From Wolbachia endosymbiont of Armadillidium arcangelii (lineage in GTDB: Bacteria > Pseudomonadota > Alphaproteobacteria > Rickettsiales > Anaplasmataceae), in contig NZ_CP157942.1 in NCBI RefSeq assembly GCF_040207875.1, positions 1,488,001-1,552,000 on the forward strand: 64,000 nt of DNA, written 5' to 3'. Under the pieces are notes generated by a model. That model was not told the origin of the DNA and made no database searches. It saw nothing but the letters and a program-made list of their open reading frames with translations. Made by a program: the position numbers and the translations under genes. Below, in pieces: positions 45,205-54,345 of this stretch. Within the stretch, counting starts at the first letter, position 1; every line of letters starts with the position of its first letter.

Positions 45205-45475
45205 ATTCCAATGCCCAGACACACAACTGTATGAACATTGTGATTTGAGCTAGCTAGATCCGAGTAGCCCCTTCGGTGTCATTCCAGTGCCCAGACACTG
45301 GAATCCAGAAAAAGTAATTTCAACCAAGTGATAAAGGCTGGATTCCAGCATCACGCGCGCAGCTGTACGAACATTATCTGTAAGAAGATGTCATCCCAGT
45401 GTCACGCACTGGAATGACACCGAGGGGGCTACTAGGATGACATCGTCTGCTATATACTTAGATCACAAGAGAAGA
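45205..45475. repeat. Cluster of palindromic repeats
   Basis: This fills most of the 410-bp gap between two accessory genes. Arms seen are CATTCCAGTGCCCAGACACT, GATGTCATCCCAGTGTCACG and the CAGCTGTACGAACATTATCT block that recurs at 47068 and, reversed, near 58835. The remaining 100 bases up to 45581 are AT-rich leader sequence ending in a GGAGAG ribosome site. Confidence 0.8.
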
Positions 45476-45581
45476 ATTCTAAAGCAAAAGACCTCAAGTA
45501 AATCTCATGCAAAATCTAGTATTTACGGAATTTATATTGTTTTCATGCACATTATGATTTTTATAATTAACGGAGAGTTAT

Positions 45582-47003
45582 ATGGTGGCTAGTTTAAAAT
45601 TTTATACAGGTTCAGGAAGAAGCACAGAAGCAACAGCAGCAGACTTAAGTGATGCTAAAGTCGTAGTTTATGAAGATGGCAATGGTAATAAATATACCCT
45701 AGATGCTTCAAGTATTGCTAATCTTAATAAAATCGATGATATCAAGCTAAGCACCCTAAAAGATGTAGTATTTAAATATCAGCTAAAAGGTGATAATAGT
45801 GAAACTACTTCAACAGGTCTTGGAAGTATTATAGGCTCATTATTCGCTACACAAAGCGTTCAAAACGGTAAAACAATTCTTGCAGGAGAAGTAGCAAAAA
45901 AGCCTGTTGTGGATGTTTTAGTTCCTGCTCTTGCAACAGTTGGTACTGATGATACTAAGAAGGTTTACACTAAAACTGAAGCAGGGAGTACGTTTCTTAA
46001 AACTGCAGATCTTGCAACAAAAGTTGCAGAAAAACCTGTTGTAGATGCTATAACTGCTTCTGCTGATTTTACCGGTAACGTATACACTAAACCTGCTGCC
46101 GATGCTGCATTCGTTAAGGCTACAGATCTTGCAACAAAAGCTGCAGAAAAAGACGTTGTGGATTCTATAACTGCTTCTCCTGATTTTACAAATAAGGTAT
46201 ATGTTAAAGCTACTCCAGCTGATGAGGTCTATACCAAAACAGCTGCTGATACTACATTTCTTAAAACTTCAGATCTTGCAACAAAAGTTGCAGAACAAGC
46301 TGTTGTGGATGTTTTAGTTCCTGCTCTTGCAACAGTTGGTTCTGATGATAATAAGAAAGTTTATACTAAATCAGATGCTGATACTGCATTTGCTAAAGTC
46401 GATGCTTCCAATCTTACAGATGCAGCAAATCAAAAAGCTTTTGCAGAAGCTATCCTTCCTGCTAAAGATGGTACAAAATCAATTTTAGTAGAAAAATTAG
46501 GAGGATTCCTTGATGCTCCTGAAACTCCATACGGTGCTCAGGGCAATCAAGCAGCAAAAGCATTCTTAGGTGAAAAAGGATTAAAACCGGTGCCTTCAGA
46601 AGTAGCTAGTGAACTAATTGCTAAAAATAAACAAGATTTGGCAGACGAAGTCGCAAATAATCCTGATTTACAAGAAGCTGTAGCAGCTATTCCAGCTTTA
46701 CAAACGGCTGTAGCAGAAAACGTTGACTTACAAGAAGCTGTAGCAATGAATGCTGACTTACGAACAGCTGTAGCAGCTGATGCTGGCTTACAAGCGGTTT
46801 TAGCAAATCCAAATTCTATAGCAGCTATTCCAGCTTTACAAACAGCTGTAGCAGCTGATGCTGGCTTACGAACAGCTGTAGCAAATAATACTGATTTACA
46901 AACAGCTGTAGCACAGAATGAGGACTTACAAACAGCTGTAATGTCACAGCCATCCTTCGAGATTCCAATAGATCCAAGTGCACCACTTTCTTGGGATTGG
47001 TAA
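45582..47003 (+). CDS. Internally repetitive protein, 473 aa
   Basis: I do not recognise a family. Four copies of a 39-49-residue module start near residues 105, 149, 188 and 237, each with a VVD(V/A/S) opening, a VYTK(T/P/S) core and a (A/S)DLATK(V/A)AE closing motif. The region from about 358 to 453 is a 10-residue repeat of the type DLQTAVAxN, repeated about eight times. The ending is Pro-rich (PIDPSAPLSWDW). Composition is Ala/Thr/Val-rich, with no Cys and no signal peptide. A GGAGAG site precedes the ATG. Repeats of this regularity suggest an elongated, perhaps surface or secreted protein that can change length by recombination. Confidence 0.75.
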   Translation: MVASLKFYTGSGRSTEATAADLSDAKVVVYEDGNGNKYTLDASSIANLNKIDDIKLSTLKDVVFKYQLKGDNSETTSTGLGSIIGSLFATQSVQNGKTILAGEVAKKPVVDVLVPALATVGTDDTKKVYTKTEAGSTFLKTADLATKVAEKPVVDAITASADFTGNVYTKPAADAAFVKATDLATKAAEKDVVDSITASPDFTNKVYVKATPADEVYTKTAADTTFLKTSDLATKVAEQAVVDVLVPALATVGSDDNKKVYTKSDADTAFAKVDASNLTDAANQKAFAEAILPAKDGTKSILVEKLGGFLDAPETPYGAQGNQAAKAFLGEKGLKPVPSEVASELIAKNKQDLADEVANNPDLQEAVAAIPALQTAVAENVDLQEAVAMNADLRTAVAADAGLQAVLANPNSIAAIPALQTAVAADAGLRTAVANNTDLQTAVAQNEDLQTAVMSQPSFEIPIDPSAPLSWDW

Positions 47004-47029
47004 TGTAAGTGCCAGTAGATGATATCTCG

Positions 47030-47275
47030 CTATGTCATTCACTGTTGTCATTCCAGCATGTGATACACAGCTGTACGAACATTATTCTGTAGAAAGATGT
47101 CATGCCAGTGCCCAGACACTGGCATCCATTTTTCCATCATCATCAGAAACGTTATATTTTAACATTACTTTTATACTCGCAAATTTAACTGGATCCCAGT
47201 GTCACGCACTGGCATGACATCTTCCAACTGTGCATGTGAAGCTAGAATGACAACCTTTTTTCTAGATTCCAACGG
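47030..47275. repeat. Composite palindromic element
   Basis: The gene-free stretch between 47004 and 47312 is nearly all repeat: the CAGCTGTACGAACATTATTC block, GTCATGCCAGTGCCCAGACA, an AT-rich spacer (TTTTAACATTACTTTTATAC) and GGATCCCAGTGTCACGCACT. The spacer is almost identical to that at 58665-58740. Confidence 0.85.
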
Positions 47276-47312
47276 TCTTGATAAAAGGCAAGAAGTCTAT
47301 TTTTTATTGCAA

Positions 47313-48080
47313 CTAATTTGCAGTTATTTTTGTTTTAATGTAGATGGAATATAGTCCTATTGCTGCTGCATTTGAAACATTTAGACTATCAATTACGTTT
47401 GACATTGGGATTTTTAAAAGATAATCACAACTTTCTTTAACTAATCTCCGCATTCCTTTCTCTTCAGAGCCAAAAATAATTACTCTTTTTTTCCAAAAGT
47501 TCTTTATTTCATCTATATTTTCCTTAGCATTGCAATCAAACCCATAACACCAGTAGCCTATCTTTTTGAGAGACTCCATAGTTTTTACTATGTTTGTAAC
47601 GTATATTAGAGGGACAATATCTAGTGCTCCACTTGCTGCTTTTGCAATAGATGCATTTTCGCTCGGTGAATGGTGATGTGGTAAAACTAATGCATCAATG
47701 TTGAAACAAGCTGAGGTTCTTAAAATCGACCCTATATTGTATGTATCAGTAATTTGATCTAAAATGACTATAGTAGAGTTTTCACCTGATCTTTCAGCTA
47801 TTTCTTCGATATTTAAGCTGTGAAAAATAGGAGCAACTTTTAAAGCAATTCCTTGATGATTTACACCCTTGGGTAAAATATCATTGAATATTTTGTTCTC
47901 TACTAGCTGAGCTTTAATGCCCTTACTATCTGCACATTGTCTAATTTCTTTCTCACATTCTCTGTAGAAGTTTCCTGTTACTAACAATTCTATACACTGT
48001 CTATTTTTATTTCTTAATGCTGACATGCAAGTGTGCTTTCCGTATAGCCAACAGTTTTCATTAGCTTTTGATGATTTCAT
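47313..48080 (-). CDS. rlmB: 23S rRNA 2'-O-methyltransferase, RlmB/TrmH family
   Basis: SpoU-class methyltransferase of 255 residues from ATG 48080. The N-terminal substrate-binding domain starts WLYGKHTCMSALRN, which is the usual beginning of RlmB, so I reject the extra 27 upstream codons. The C-terminal knot domain has the three SPOUT motifs: LDQITDTYNIGSILRTSACF, FGSEEKGMRRLV and MSNVIDSLNVSNAAAIGLY. It likely methylates G2251 of 23S rRNA. It is divergent from the Smr gene. Confidence 0.9.
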   Translation of the reverse strand: MKSSKANENCWLYGKHTCMSALRNKNRQCIELLVTGNFYRECEKEIRQCADSKGIKAQLVENKIFNDILPKGVNHQGIALKVAPIFHSLNIEEIAERSGENSTIVILDQITDTYNIGSILRTSACFNIDALVLPHHHSPSENASIAKAASGALDIVPLIYVTNIVKTMESLKKIGYWCYGFDCNAKENIDEIKNFWKKRVIIFGSEEKGMRRLVKESCDYLLKIPMSNVIDSLNVSNAAAIGLYSIYIKTKITAN

Positions 48081-48172
48081 CGTATTATTGAAAATCTGGT
48101 TTTTATAGAATAAGCAATATTTTACTGTGTTTATATATTGTTGTAAAATTATGCAATTCAATTAATGCGTTT

Positions 48173-48664
48173 ATGTCAGATGATGAGTTAGATTGGCAAA
48201 AAAATGTTAAGCCAATAGAATGTGGAAAAGTTACTTTGAAAGTTGATCATAAAGTAAATATAAAATCTATGATTGATAAAGGTACCTCCGGCTTACAAGG
48301 AAATTTTCTTAATACCGATAATGGTAATTCATCATTTTGTCTTGACTACAATACAAAATTAAAGATCGATAGGGGCAAATATTTTATAAGCGATAAACTC
48401 GACTTACATGGCTATAGTATAGATAATGCTTATTGTAAATTGATAGATTTTATTGTTAAAAATTATCAAGCAGGGAATAGGTGCTTATTGATAATTACGG
48501 GGCATGGTAATAGCATAGATAAAATAGACACTATAAAGAATAGCTTAAATAAGTGGTTGAATGATACAAAAGCTCGGCATATGATCTTATACTACCAGCA
48601 AGCCACAAAAAAACATGGTGGCAAAGGGGCTTTTTATGTCTTATTAAGAAGAAATAAAAGTTGA
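48173..48664 (+). CDS. Smr-domain protein
   Basis: 163 residues with a disordered N-terminal half and a C-terminal Smr domain (about 78-163). The domain signatures are LDLHGYSIDNAYCKLIDFI and LLIITGHGNS. Smr domains are nucleases or nucleic-acid binders; here the DxH and TGHG motifs are intact. Proteins of this size are common in alphaproteobacteria (SmrA-like). It converges on uvrC with two bases between stop codons, so no terminator fits in the gap. Confidence 0.9.
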   Translation: MSDDELDWQKNVKPIECGKVTLKVDHKVNIKSMIDKGTSGLQGNFLNTDNGNSSFCLDYNTKLKIDRGKYFISDKLDLHGYSIDNAYCKLIDFIVKNYQAGNRCLLIITGHGNSIDKIDTIKNSLNKWLNDTKARHMILYYQQATKKHGGKGAFYVLLRRNKS

Positions 48665-48666
48665 TT

Positions 48667-50493
48667 TCAGAGTATCTCTTTAGGAGCACCTCTCTTATAA
48701 TTTACGTGTTTAAGAATGATTTCTGCTAAACCTTTACTAATTCCAGGTACGTTTTGAATTTCAGCTAGAGAAGCTTTGCTTATGTTTTCTACCGAACCAA
48801 AATGAGACATGAGTGCCTTCTTTCTTTTATTGCCAACGCCGGATATTTTGCTTAATTGTGAAGCAAAAAACTGTTTATCACGTTTTTTTCTATGCGAAGT
48901 TATTGCAAAGCGGTGGGCTTCATTACGCAGTAATTGTAAATAAAGCATGACCTTGCTGTCACTTGCTAGAGTAAATTCTTCTCTGTCCGGCACATAAAAT
49001 CTTTCATTTCCTGCATTACGATCATGACCCTTCGCCATACAAGCAAAAGGAACTTTTATATTCAATATTTCCAACACATTATGCACTATGGAAACATGTC
49101 CTGGACCGCCATCAATCAGTAAAAAATCAGGGATTATATCTTTTATATTGCCAGAGAAACGTCTAATCAGCACTTCTCTCATCATTTTATAGTCATCACC
49201 TGAAATTTCTTCTTTTATAGTAAATTTTTTGTATTCACTTTTTAAAAAACCTTCCTGCCCTGCAACAATCATCACACCAACTTGTTGATTTCCAGATATA
49301 TGGCTATTATCATAAACCTCGATACGCTTTGGAATATTTGGTAACGAGAAAATCTTCCTAAGCTCTTCGAGCTTTTCTAGGTTATTTCTATAATCAGTAA
49401 GCTTCTGCTCTAGGCTATGCTTAGAATTATTGTAAATAAAATTCAACAAATCACGCTCTTTACTATTTTTCGCATACAAAACTTTTATTGATTTTTGAGT
49501 AAGAGCATAAAGTGCTTGTTCTATAATTTCCTTATCCTTAATAAAATCGGGAACGTAAATTTGTGCTGGTGGTGTGCTAACTTGATTATACAAATTGACC
49601 AAAAAGGTGGATAAAATTTCATCATTTGGATGATCACTACAATTCTCAATGAAGTAAGGAATGCTTCCATAGTTACTTTTATCTCTGAAAGATAGTACAC
49701 CAATGCATGCTAAGTCTGCCTCACGTACAACGCTAAAGAAATCTGCATCTTCTTCAAAAGAAAAATCCATTGGCTGCATTTGAATTTGCTGAAGAAATTT
49801 CAATCGATCTCTATAGACAGCAGCAAGCTCGTAATTCATCTCCCTACTGCACTTTTCCATTGTAGAAAATAGCTGTCTTTGCACTTCTTTATTCCTTCCT
49901 AGCAGAGTATCTTGTGCTTGTTTTACTGATTTGCAGTAATCATCTTTTGTAATTTTATCTACGCATGGTGCTGAACAGCGCTTAACTTGATACTCAAGAC
50001 ATGGTCTTTTTGTTGAAGAGAAATATTGATCTGAACATACTCTTAAGAGAAAAGCTTTTTGCAATGATAATATAGTGTTCTTAACAGCAGCAGCAGATGG
50101 AAAAGGGCCGTAGTAATGAAACTCATTCTTCTTAAACTTACCTCTATATTTTGCTATTCTTGGATAACCATGCTTAGAAATTGTTATATAAGGATAAGAT
50201 TTTCCATCCCTAAGCAAAATATTATAAGATGGTTTTAACGATTTTATTAACTGTGCTTCAAGAAGCAATGCTTCGATTTCATTCTCAGTGATGAATATTT
50301 CAACCTTAATAACCTGTGAGATCATTACTCTGATTCGTTCAGAAAGGTTTTCGAATTGAAGGTAGTCGGATAACCTCGACTTCAAGTTTTTTGCTTTACC
50401 AATGTATAAAACCTTATTCTTATCTCCAACCATCTTATAAACGCCACAGGATTGTGGAGATGATTTGATTTGTTCCTTATATTGCCTGAGCAT
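48667..50493 (-). CDS. uvrC: Excinuclease ABC subunit C
   Basis: Dual-incision nuclease of nucleotide excision repair, 608 residues. The GIY-YIG domain starts SCGVYKMVGDKNKVLYIGKA. A UVR domain lies near 200-235. The C-terminal RNase H-like nuclease shows RIEVYDNSHISG and DFLLIDGGPGHV, and the tandem helix-hairpin-helix ends with SKISGVGNKRKKALMSHFGS. It overlaps glyS by 17 bases, suggesting a glyQ-glyS-uvrC unit. Confidence 0.97.
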   Translation of the reverse strand: MLRQYKEQIKSSPQSCGVYKMVGDKNKVLYIGKAKNLKSRLSDYLQFENLSERIRVMISQVIKVEIFITENEIEALLLEAQLIKSLKPSYNILLRDGKSYPYITISKHGYPRIAKYRGKFKKNEFHYYGPFPSAAAVKNTILSLQKAFLLRVCSDQYFSSTKRPCLEYQVKRCSAPCVDKITKDDYCKSVKQAQDTLLGRNKEVQRQLFSTMEKCSREMNYELAAVYRDRLKFLQQIQMQPMDFSFEEDADFFSVVREADLACIGVLSFRDKSNYGSIPYFIENCSDHPNDEILSTFLVNLYNQVSTPPAQIYVPDFIKDKEIIEQALYALTQKSIKVLYAKNSKERDLLNFIYNNSKHSLEQKLTDYRNNLEKLEELRKIFSLPNIPKRIEVYDNSHISGNQQVGVMIVAGQEGFLKSEYKKFTIKEEISGDDYKMMREVLIRRFSGNIKDIIPDFLLIDGGPGHVSIVHNVLEILNIKVPFACMAKGHDRNAGNERFYVPDREEFTLASDSKVMLYLQLLRNEAHRFAITSHRKKRDKQFFASQLSKISGVGNKRKKALMSHFGSVENISKASLAEIQNVPGISKGLAEIILKHVNYKRGAPKEIL

Positions 50494-52585
50494 TTATCAA
50501 TTGTTTAACCTGTATAAGGTTAAACTCTGCTACTAAATGAAAGCTAGAAACAACATTTGCAAGCAAAGATAACCTGTTTATTCTAAGCTCATTAGAATCA
50601 CAGTTAATCTTTACACTGTCCATAAATTGATTGATAAATGGAGCAAAACGAGCAAGTTCATCAAGCGCTGTATTAAAGTCGTTATTTTCTATCGCTTGTT
50701 TTATGTTTTTACAAGCAGCTATAGCACAATTTGATAGCGCAATCTCCTCATTTTCAATCAAAAACTTCTTACTGTAAGATGCATTATAAGTAGTGCCATC
50801 ACTTTTTCTCACTTTGCTCATCATGTTACTGGCTCTTTTATAAGTGCTTAGAACCTGTTCACCTTCTGGCGTACTAAGATAACGATCCAGTATAACAGTT
50901 TGCTTTTCTGCTGTCAGCAGATCATTAATATCGATTTTATATATTATTGAATCTACAATATCTTGCCTTATATTTCTATTTTTTAAAATAACCTTGAACC
51001 TCTCTAAGCAAAATTTAAATACTAGCTCTGAAATTTGTTTTTCATTTGGCTTATCAACTGGTGTTGTATTTTTATTAAAGAGAAGTCTTGAACATAAAGA
51101 TACTGACTTATCTATCAGTAGCCTAATTGGAATATGCAAATTATTTTCAAGTATTGTTCTAATTATACCAATTGTCATTCTCCGCAAACCAAACTGATCA
51201 TACGAACCAGAGATTTTCTCACCTGCTGCAATTAAACCAACCAAACTATCCATTTTGTCTACAATAGCTACAGCAATCGCAGTAGGAGATTTAGGGCATT
51301 CTTGTTCCGATCCGATTGGCTTATAGTGCTCAGTTATAGCTTCTACTACTTCTTTATCTTCTTGAAAGTAAGAAGCGTAATATCCACTCATTATTCCTTG
51401 CAATCCCGGAAATTCTTTTACTATCAACGTTGCAAGATCTGCCTTTGCTAAATATGCAGCACGTTCAACTTTAATTAGTGAAGCATGTGGAATAAATATC
51501 GCTACATACTTTGACAGAGTAATAATACGCTTCACTTTTTCTTCTACGCTACCGAGCGAAGCATGAAATGAAATAGAGCTCAATTTTTTGACATAGTAAT
51601 CTAGGTTTTCCTTTTTGTCTTGAGACATCAAAAATTGGGCATCAGCAAGACGTGCTTCTAATATTCTTTCATGACCTTTGACAACTTCATTATTGTTAAC
51701 ATTTACAACAGTAACAAAATGTGAAATTTTCTGTCCATTACTTAAAGCAAGATACTTTTGCTGCATGTTAATTATACTAAGTATTACTTCCTTCGGTAAC
51801 TCTGATGATTTTATTTTACCAAATAATACTATTGGCCACTCTATAAGCCCTGCCAATTCATTAAGTAAATAATCATTTTTTTCAAGTTGTAAGTTCTCCT
51901 CTTTTGTAAACTTATTAATCTGATCTAGTATAAATTGCTTTCTTTTGTCCAACTGGAGAATGACATTATTTTTTTCTAACAATTCAAAATAGTCTTTGGG
52001 TGTTCTAACAGTAAGTACTGCATCACCTGAAAGAAACCTATGACCATACGTCACGTTGCATGCTGTAACCCCTGCAAAAGATATGGGTATTATTTCGTCA
52101 TTTAAAATACATAGAATATTTTTAATTGGTCTAACCCATCTCTCTTTTCTTTCACTCCATCTCATACTCTTTGGCCAAGAAAAGTTTTTTAGCATTTCCT
52201 CCAGTTGATTTTTGAGAAACCCGCTGATGTTAAATAAGCAGCTTTCTCTCTTAATGAAGTAAAAATCTTCATCGTTTACTTTGCGAATGAGTAAATCTTC
52301 TTCACCTTTCCGATTTTTTCTCAAAAAACCTTCGATAGCACTTTTCGGTGCATTAACTCTTGGTCCTTTAATCTCATTGTTAGAATCTTTTAGCTCCAAA
52401 GCACTTATTCCATCAATAAAAAGAGCAATGCGACGTGCAGTCACATAAACTTCTATAGATGCAAATTTCACATTATTTTTACTAAAAGCATTAATGATAT
52501 AGCTCTTAACCTGAGCTGCAGATGAATTCTGCATTCTTGATGGAATTTCTTCTGAAAGACATTCAAACAATAATTGTGACAACAT
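50477..52585 (-). CDS. glyS: Glycyl-tRNA synthetase beta subunit
   Basis: Large subunit of the bacterial heterotetrameric enzyme, 702 residues. It begins LLFECLSEEIPSRMQ (family: LLxExxxEExP). The conserved central WPKSMRWSERKERWVRPIKN motif and HD-like region (ADLATLIVKEFPGLQGIMSG, then YYA) are present. The C-terminal anticodon-binding domain has DELARFAPFINQFMDSVKIN. It starts three bases after the glyQ stop and overlaps uvrC downstream. Confidence 0.97.
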   Translation of the reverse strand: MLSQLLFECLSEEIPSRMQNSSAAQVKSYIINAFSKNNVKFASIEVYVTARRIALFIDGISALELKDSNNEIKGPRVNAPKSAIEGFLRKNRKGEEDLLIRKVNDEDFYFIKRESCLFNISGFLKNQLEEMLKNFSWPKSMRWSERKERWVRPIKNILCILNDEIIPISFAGVTACNVTYGHRFLSGDAVLTVRTPKDYFELLEKNNVILQLDKRKQFILDQINKFTKEENLQLEKNDYLLNELAGLIEWPIVLFGKIKSSELPKEVILSIINMQQKYLALSNGQKISHFVTVVNVNNNEVVKGHERILEARLADAQFLMSQDKKENLDYYVKKLSSISFHASLGSVEEKVKRIITLSKYVAIFIPHASLIKVERAAYLAKADLATLIVKEFPGLQGIMSGYYASYFQEDKEVVEAITEHYKPIGSEQECPKSPTAIAVAIVDKMDSLVGLIAAGEKISGSYDQFGLRRMTIGIIRTILENNLHIPIRLLIDKSVSLCSRLLFNKNTTPVDKPNEKQISELVFKFCLERFKVILKNRNIRQDIVDSIIYKIDINDLLTAEKQTVILDRYLSTPEGEQVLSTYKRASNMMSKVRKSDGTTYNASYSKKFLIENEEIALSNCAIAACKNIKQAIENNDFNTALDELARFAPFINQFMDSVKINCDSNELRINRLSLLANVVSSFHLVAEFNLIQVKQLINAQAI

Positions 52586-52588
52586 ATT

Positions 52589-53428
52589 CTACTTCGCTCT
52601 ATATAATTCACAGCATTTTTTTGTTAACTCTCTCACTCTACCAATATAGGCTGTACGTTCATTTACACCAAGCACACCTCTTGCATCAAGTAGATTAAGT
52701 AGATGGCTAGTTTTAATACATTGGTCATAAGCTGCTACTGGCAATTCTTTTTCGATAAGGAATTTACACAGTTTTTCTGTGTCCTCAAACTGCCGTTGTA
52801 CTACTTTAGTATCATAATAATCAAGTGCCAGGTAAGAAAACTCATACTCTCTTTGTTTGAAAATATCTCCGTAAGTTACACCACTATCATTCCACATTAT
52901 GTCGTAAACATTATCTACACCCTGTATGCACATTGCTAAACGCTCTAACCCATATGCTACTTCACCAGGAATTATTCTGCAGTCAATACTTCCCACTTGC
53001 TGTATATAAGTAAGTTGTGTTACTTCCATTCCGTTGCATGTAACTTCCCAGCCAAGACCGGATGCACCAACACTTGGGTTTTCCCAATCATCTTCAATAA
53101 ACTTAATATCATATTCTTTTGTCGATACACCAAGAGCTTTTAAGCTATTTAAGTAAACATCTTGCAAATTGCTGCCAGATGGTTTTATTATAACTTGGTA
53201 TTGATGATGCTGATATAAGCGATTAGGGTTGTCGCCATAGCGTCCGTCTGCAGGTCTTATTACTGGTTGCAGATATGCAATTTTTGTTGATTTTTCGTCA
53301 ATCGCTGACATGATTGTTGCGGGATGTAGTGTTCCAGCTCCAACTTCAGACGTATATGGATGAAGTATAGTACACCCTTCATTTGCCCAAAAATCTTGTA
53401 ATCCCTTTATTATATCCTGTAGATTCAC
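52589..53428 (-). CDS. glyQ: Glycyl-tRNA synthetase alpha subunit
   Basis: Catalytic class II subunit. It contains LQDFWANEGCTILHPYTSEV, VRPxDGRYGDNPNRLYQHHQ-type residues and GLGWEVTCNGMEVTQLTYIQ. I start with the GTG at 53428, which gives VNLQDIIKGLQDFW as in the family. The open frame runs 29 codons further (to 53515) and overlaps the upstream membrane-protein gene, which is less likely. GlyQ and GlyS together form the alpha2beta2 enzyme. Confidence 0.95.
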   Translation of the reverse strand: MNLQDIIKGLQDFWANEGCTILHPYTSEVGAGTLHPATIMSAIDEKSTKIAYLQPVIRPADGRYGDNPNRLYQHHQYQVIIKPSGSNLQDVYLNSLKALGVSTKEYDIKFIEDDWENPSVGASGLGWEVTCNGMEVTQLTYIQQVGSIDCRIIPGEVAYGLERLAMCIQGVDNVYDIMWNDSGVTYGDIFKQREYEFSYLALDYYDTKVVQRQFEDTEKLCKFLIEKELPVAAYDQCIKTSHLLNLLDARGVLGVNERTAYIGRVRELTKKCCELYRAK

Positions 53429-53483
53429 GCAAACTGTATATCTTTTAAACTGAATACATAAGCAAATAAGTACTATTCTATAC

Positions 53484-54230
53484 TTATTTTTTAATAGTGC
53501 CATGAAAATAGTCACTCAAGGCTATTGAACTTTCTTTTACATACTCAAATATGCTTTTGTTTAAAACAATCGCATCATGCATAGTCAGATCGCAGAATAT
53601 AAATGCAGTCAAGTACAATAAAATCACTGCATAAAACACATGAAAAATCCCTTCAAATGTGATTGATATTGCATTGTTATAACTAAGCTGTATCGTACTT
53701 ATCGGCCATGGTTTTATTACTTCTACAATATTAAAAAATAAATAAGGTATTATAAAGAAAAAGAACAAATGCATAAGATCATTAAACCAAAATGGACATT
53801 TAAGTATTGCCTTGCATATACTTAAATAGAATTTACTTACAATATAATAAATTGACATTATTGCCGGCATCGAAAGCGCAACAGTCATCACCTGTCCTGA
53901 TGCTATTTGTATTACTATATTCTCATCACTGCTGGCTGAAGGATCTTGAGTATGAAAAATAGATATGCCAACTAATTGCAGCACTAACATAACTATTGCT
54001 AGCTTGGTAAGAATAGCAGCTACAACTATGCCTGAATTCGGCATTTTATATAGTATAAAATCACCTCCGTATGTAAGCATTAATATAATGTCGGTAATAA
54101 ATAATATTAAAAAAGAAGACCAATAATGCTGCCAACCCGGTAAATATCCTACTCCTAAAAAAGAGCTTACTATTTTGGCAGGAAAAACCTTGCCTAGCAC
54201 CTTACCCAAAAATTGAAAAAAAATCCCCAT
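53484..54230 (-). CDS. PgpA-like membrane protein, divergent
   Basis: 248 residues with about six membrane helices. The segment FFNIVEVIKPWPISTIQ resembles the FxxFDxxKPWPI motif of phosphatidylglycerophosphatase A, and GVGYLPGWQHYWSS may correspond to its N-terminal G..PGT.GS motif. However, the catalytic Asp of FDxxKP is Glu here, and the acidic pair before it and the C-terminal DD are not seen. It may be an inactive or re-purposed PgpA relative; my assignment rests mainly on the KPWPI block. It lies just upstream of glyQ on the same strand. Confidence 0.45.
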   Translation of the reverse strand: MGIFFQFLGKVLGKVFPAKIVSSFLGVGYLPGWQHYWSSFLILFITDIILMLTYGGDFILYKMPNSGIVVAAILTKLAIVMLVLQLVGISIFHTQDPSASSDENIVIQIASGQVMTVALSMPAIMSIYYIVSKFYLSICKAILKCPFWFNDLMHLFFFFIIPYLFFNIVEVIKPWPISTIQLSYNNAISITFEGIFHVFYAVILLYLTAFIFCDLTMHDAIVLNKSIFEYVKESSIALSDYFHGTIKK

Positions 54231-54345
54231 GTCCTAACTAACACTTGACTTATATTTTTCACAATACTGAATTGTAATGGACTTATCAATACACTTCTTG
54301 CATAGAAAAAAGGCAAATAGTTAAAAATGACCGTATCTGAACAGA

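Noticed and set aside
45582..47003. Phage tail-fibre gene
   Set aside because: Repetition alone is not evidence; no collagen-like, chaperone or receptor-binding motif is seen, and neighbours are not phage genes.
45205..47275. CRISPR array
   Set aside because: Repeats near the two accessory genes are palindromic and dispersed, with unequal spacing and recurring spacers; no cas gene is present.
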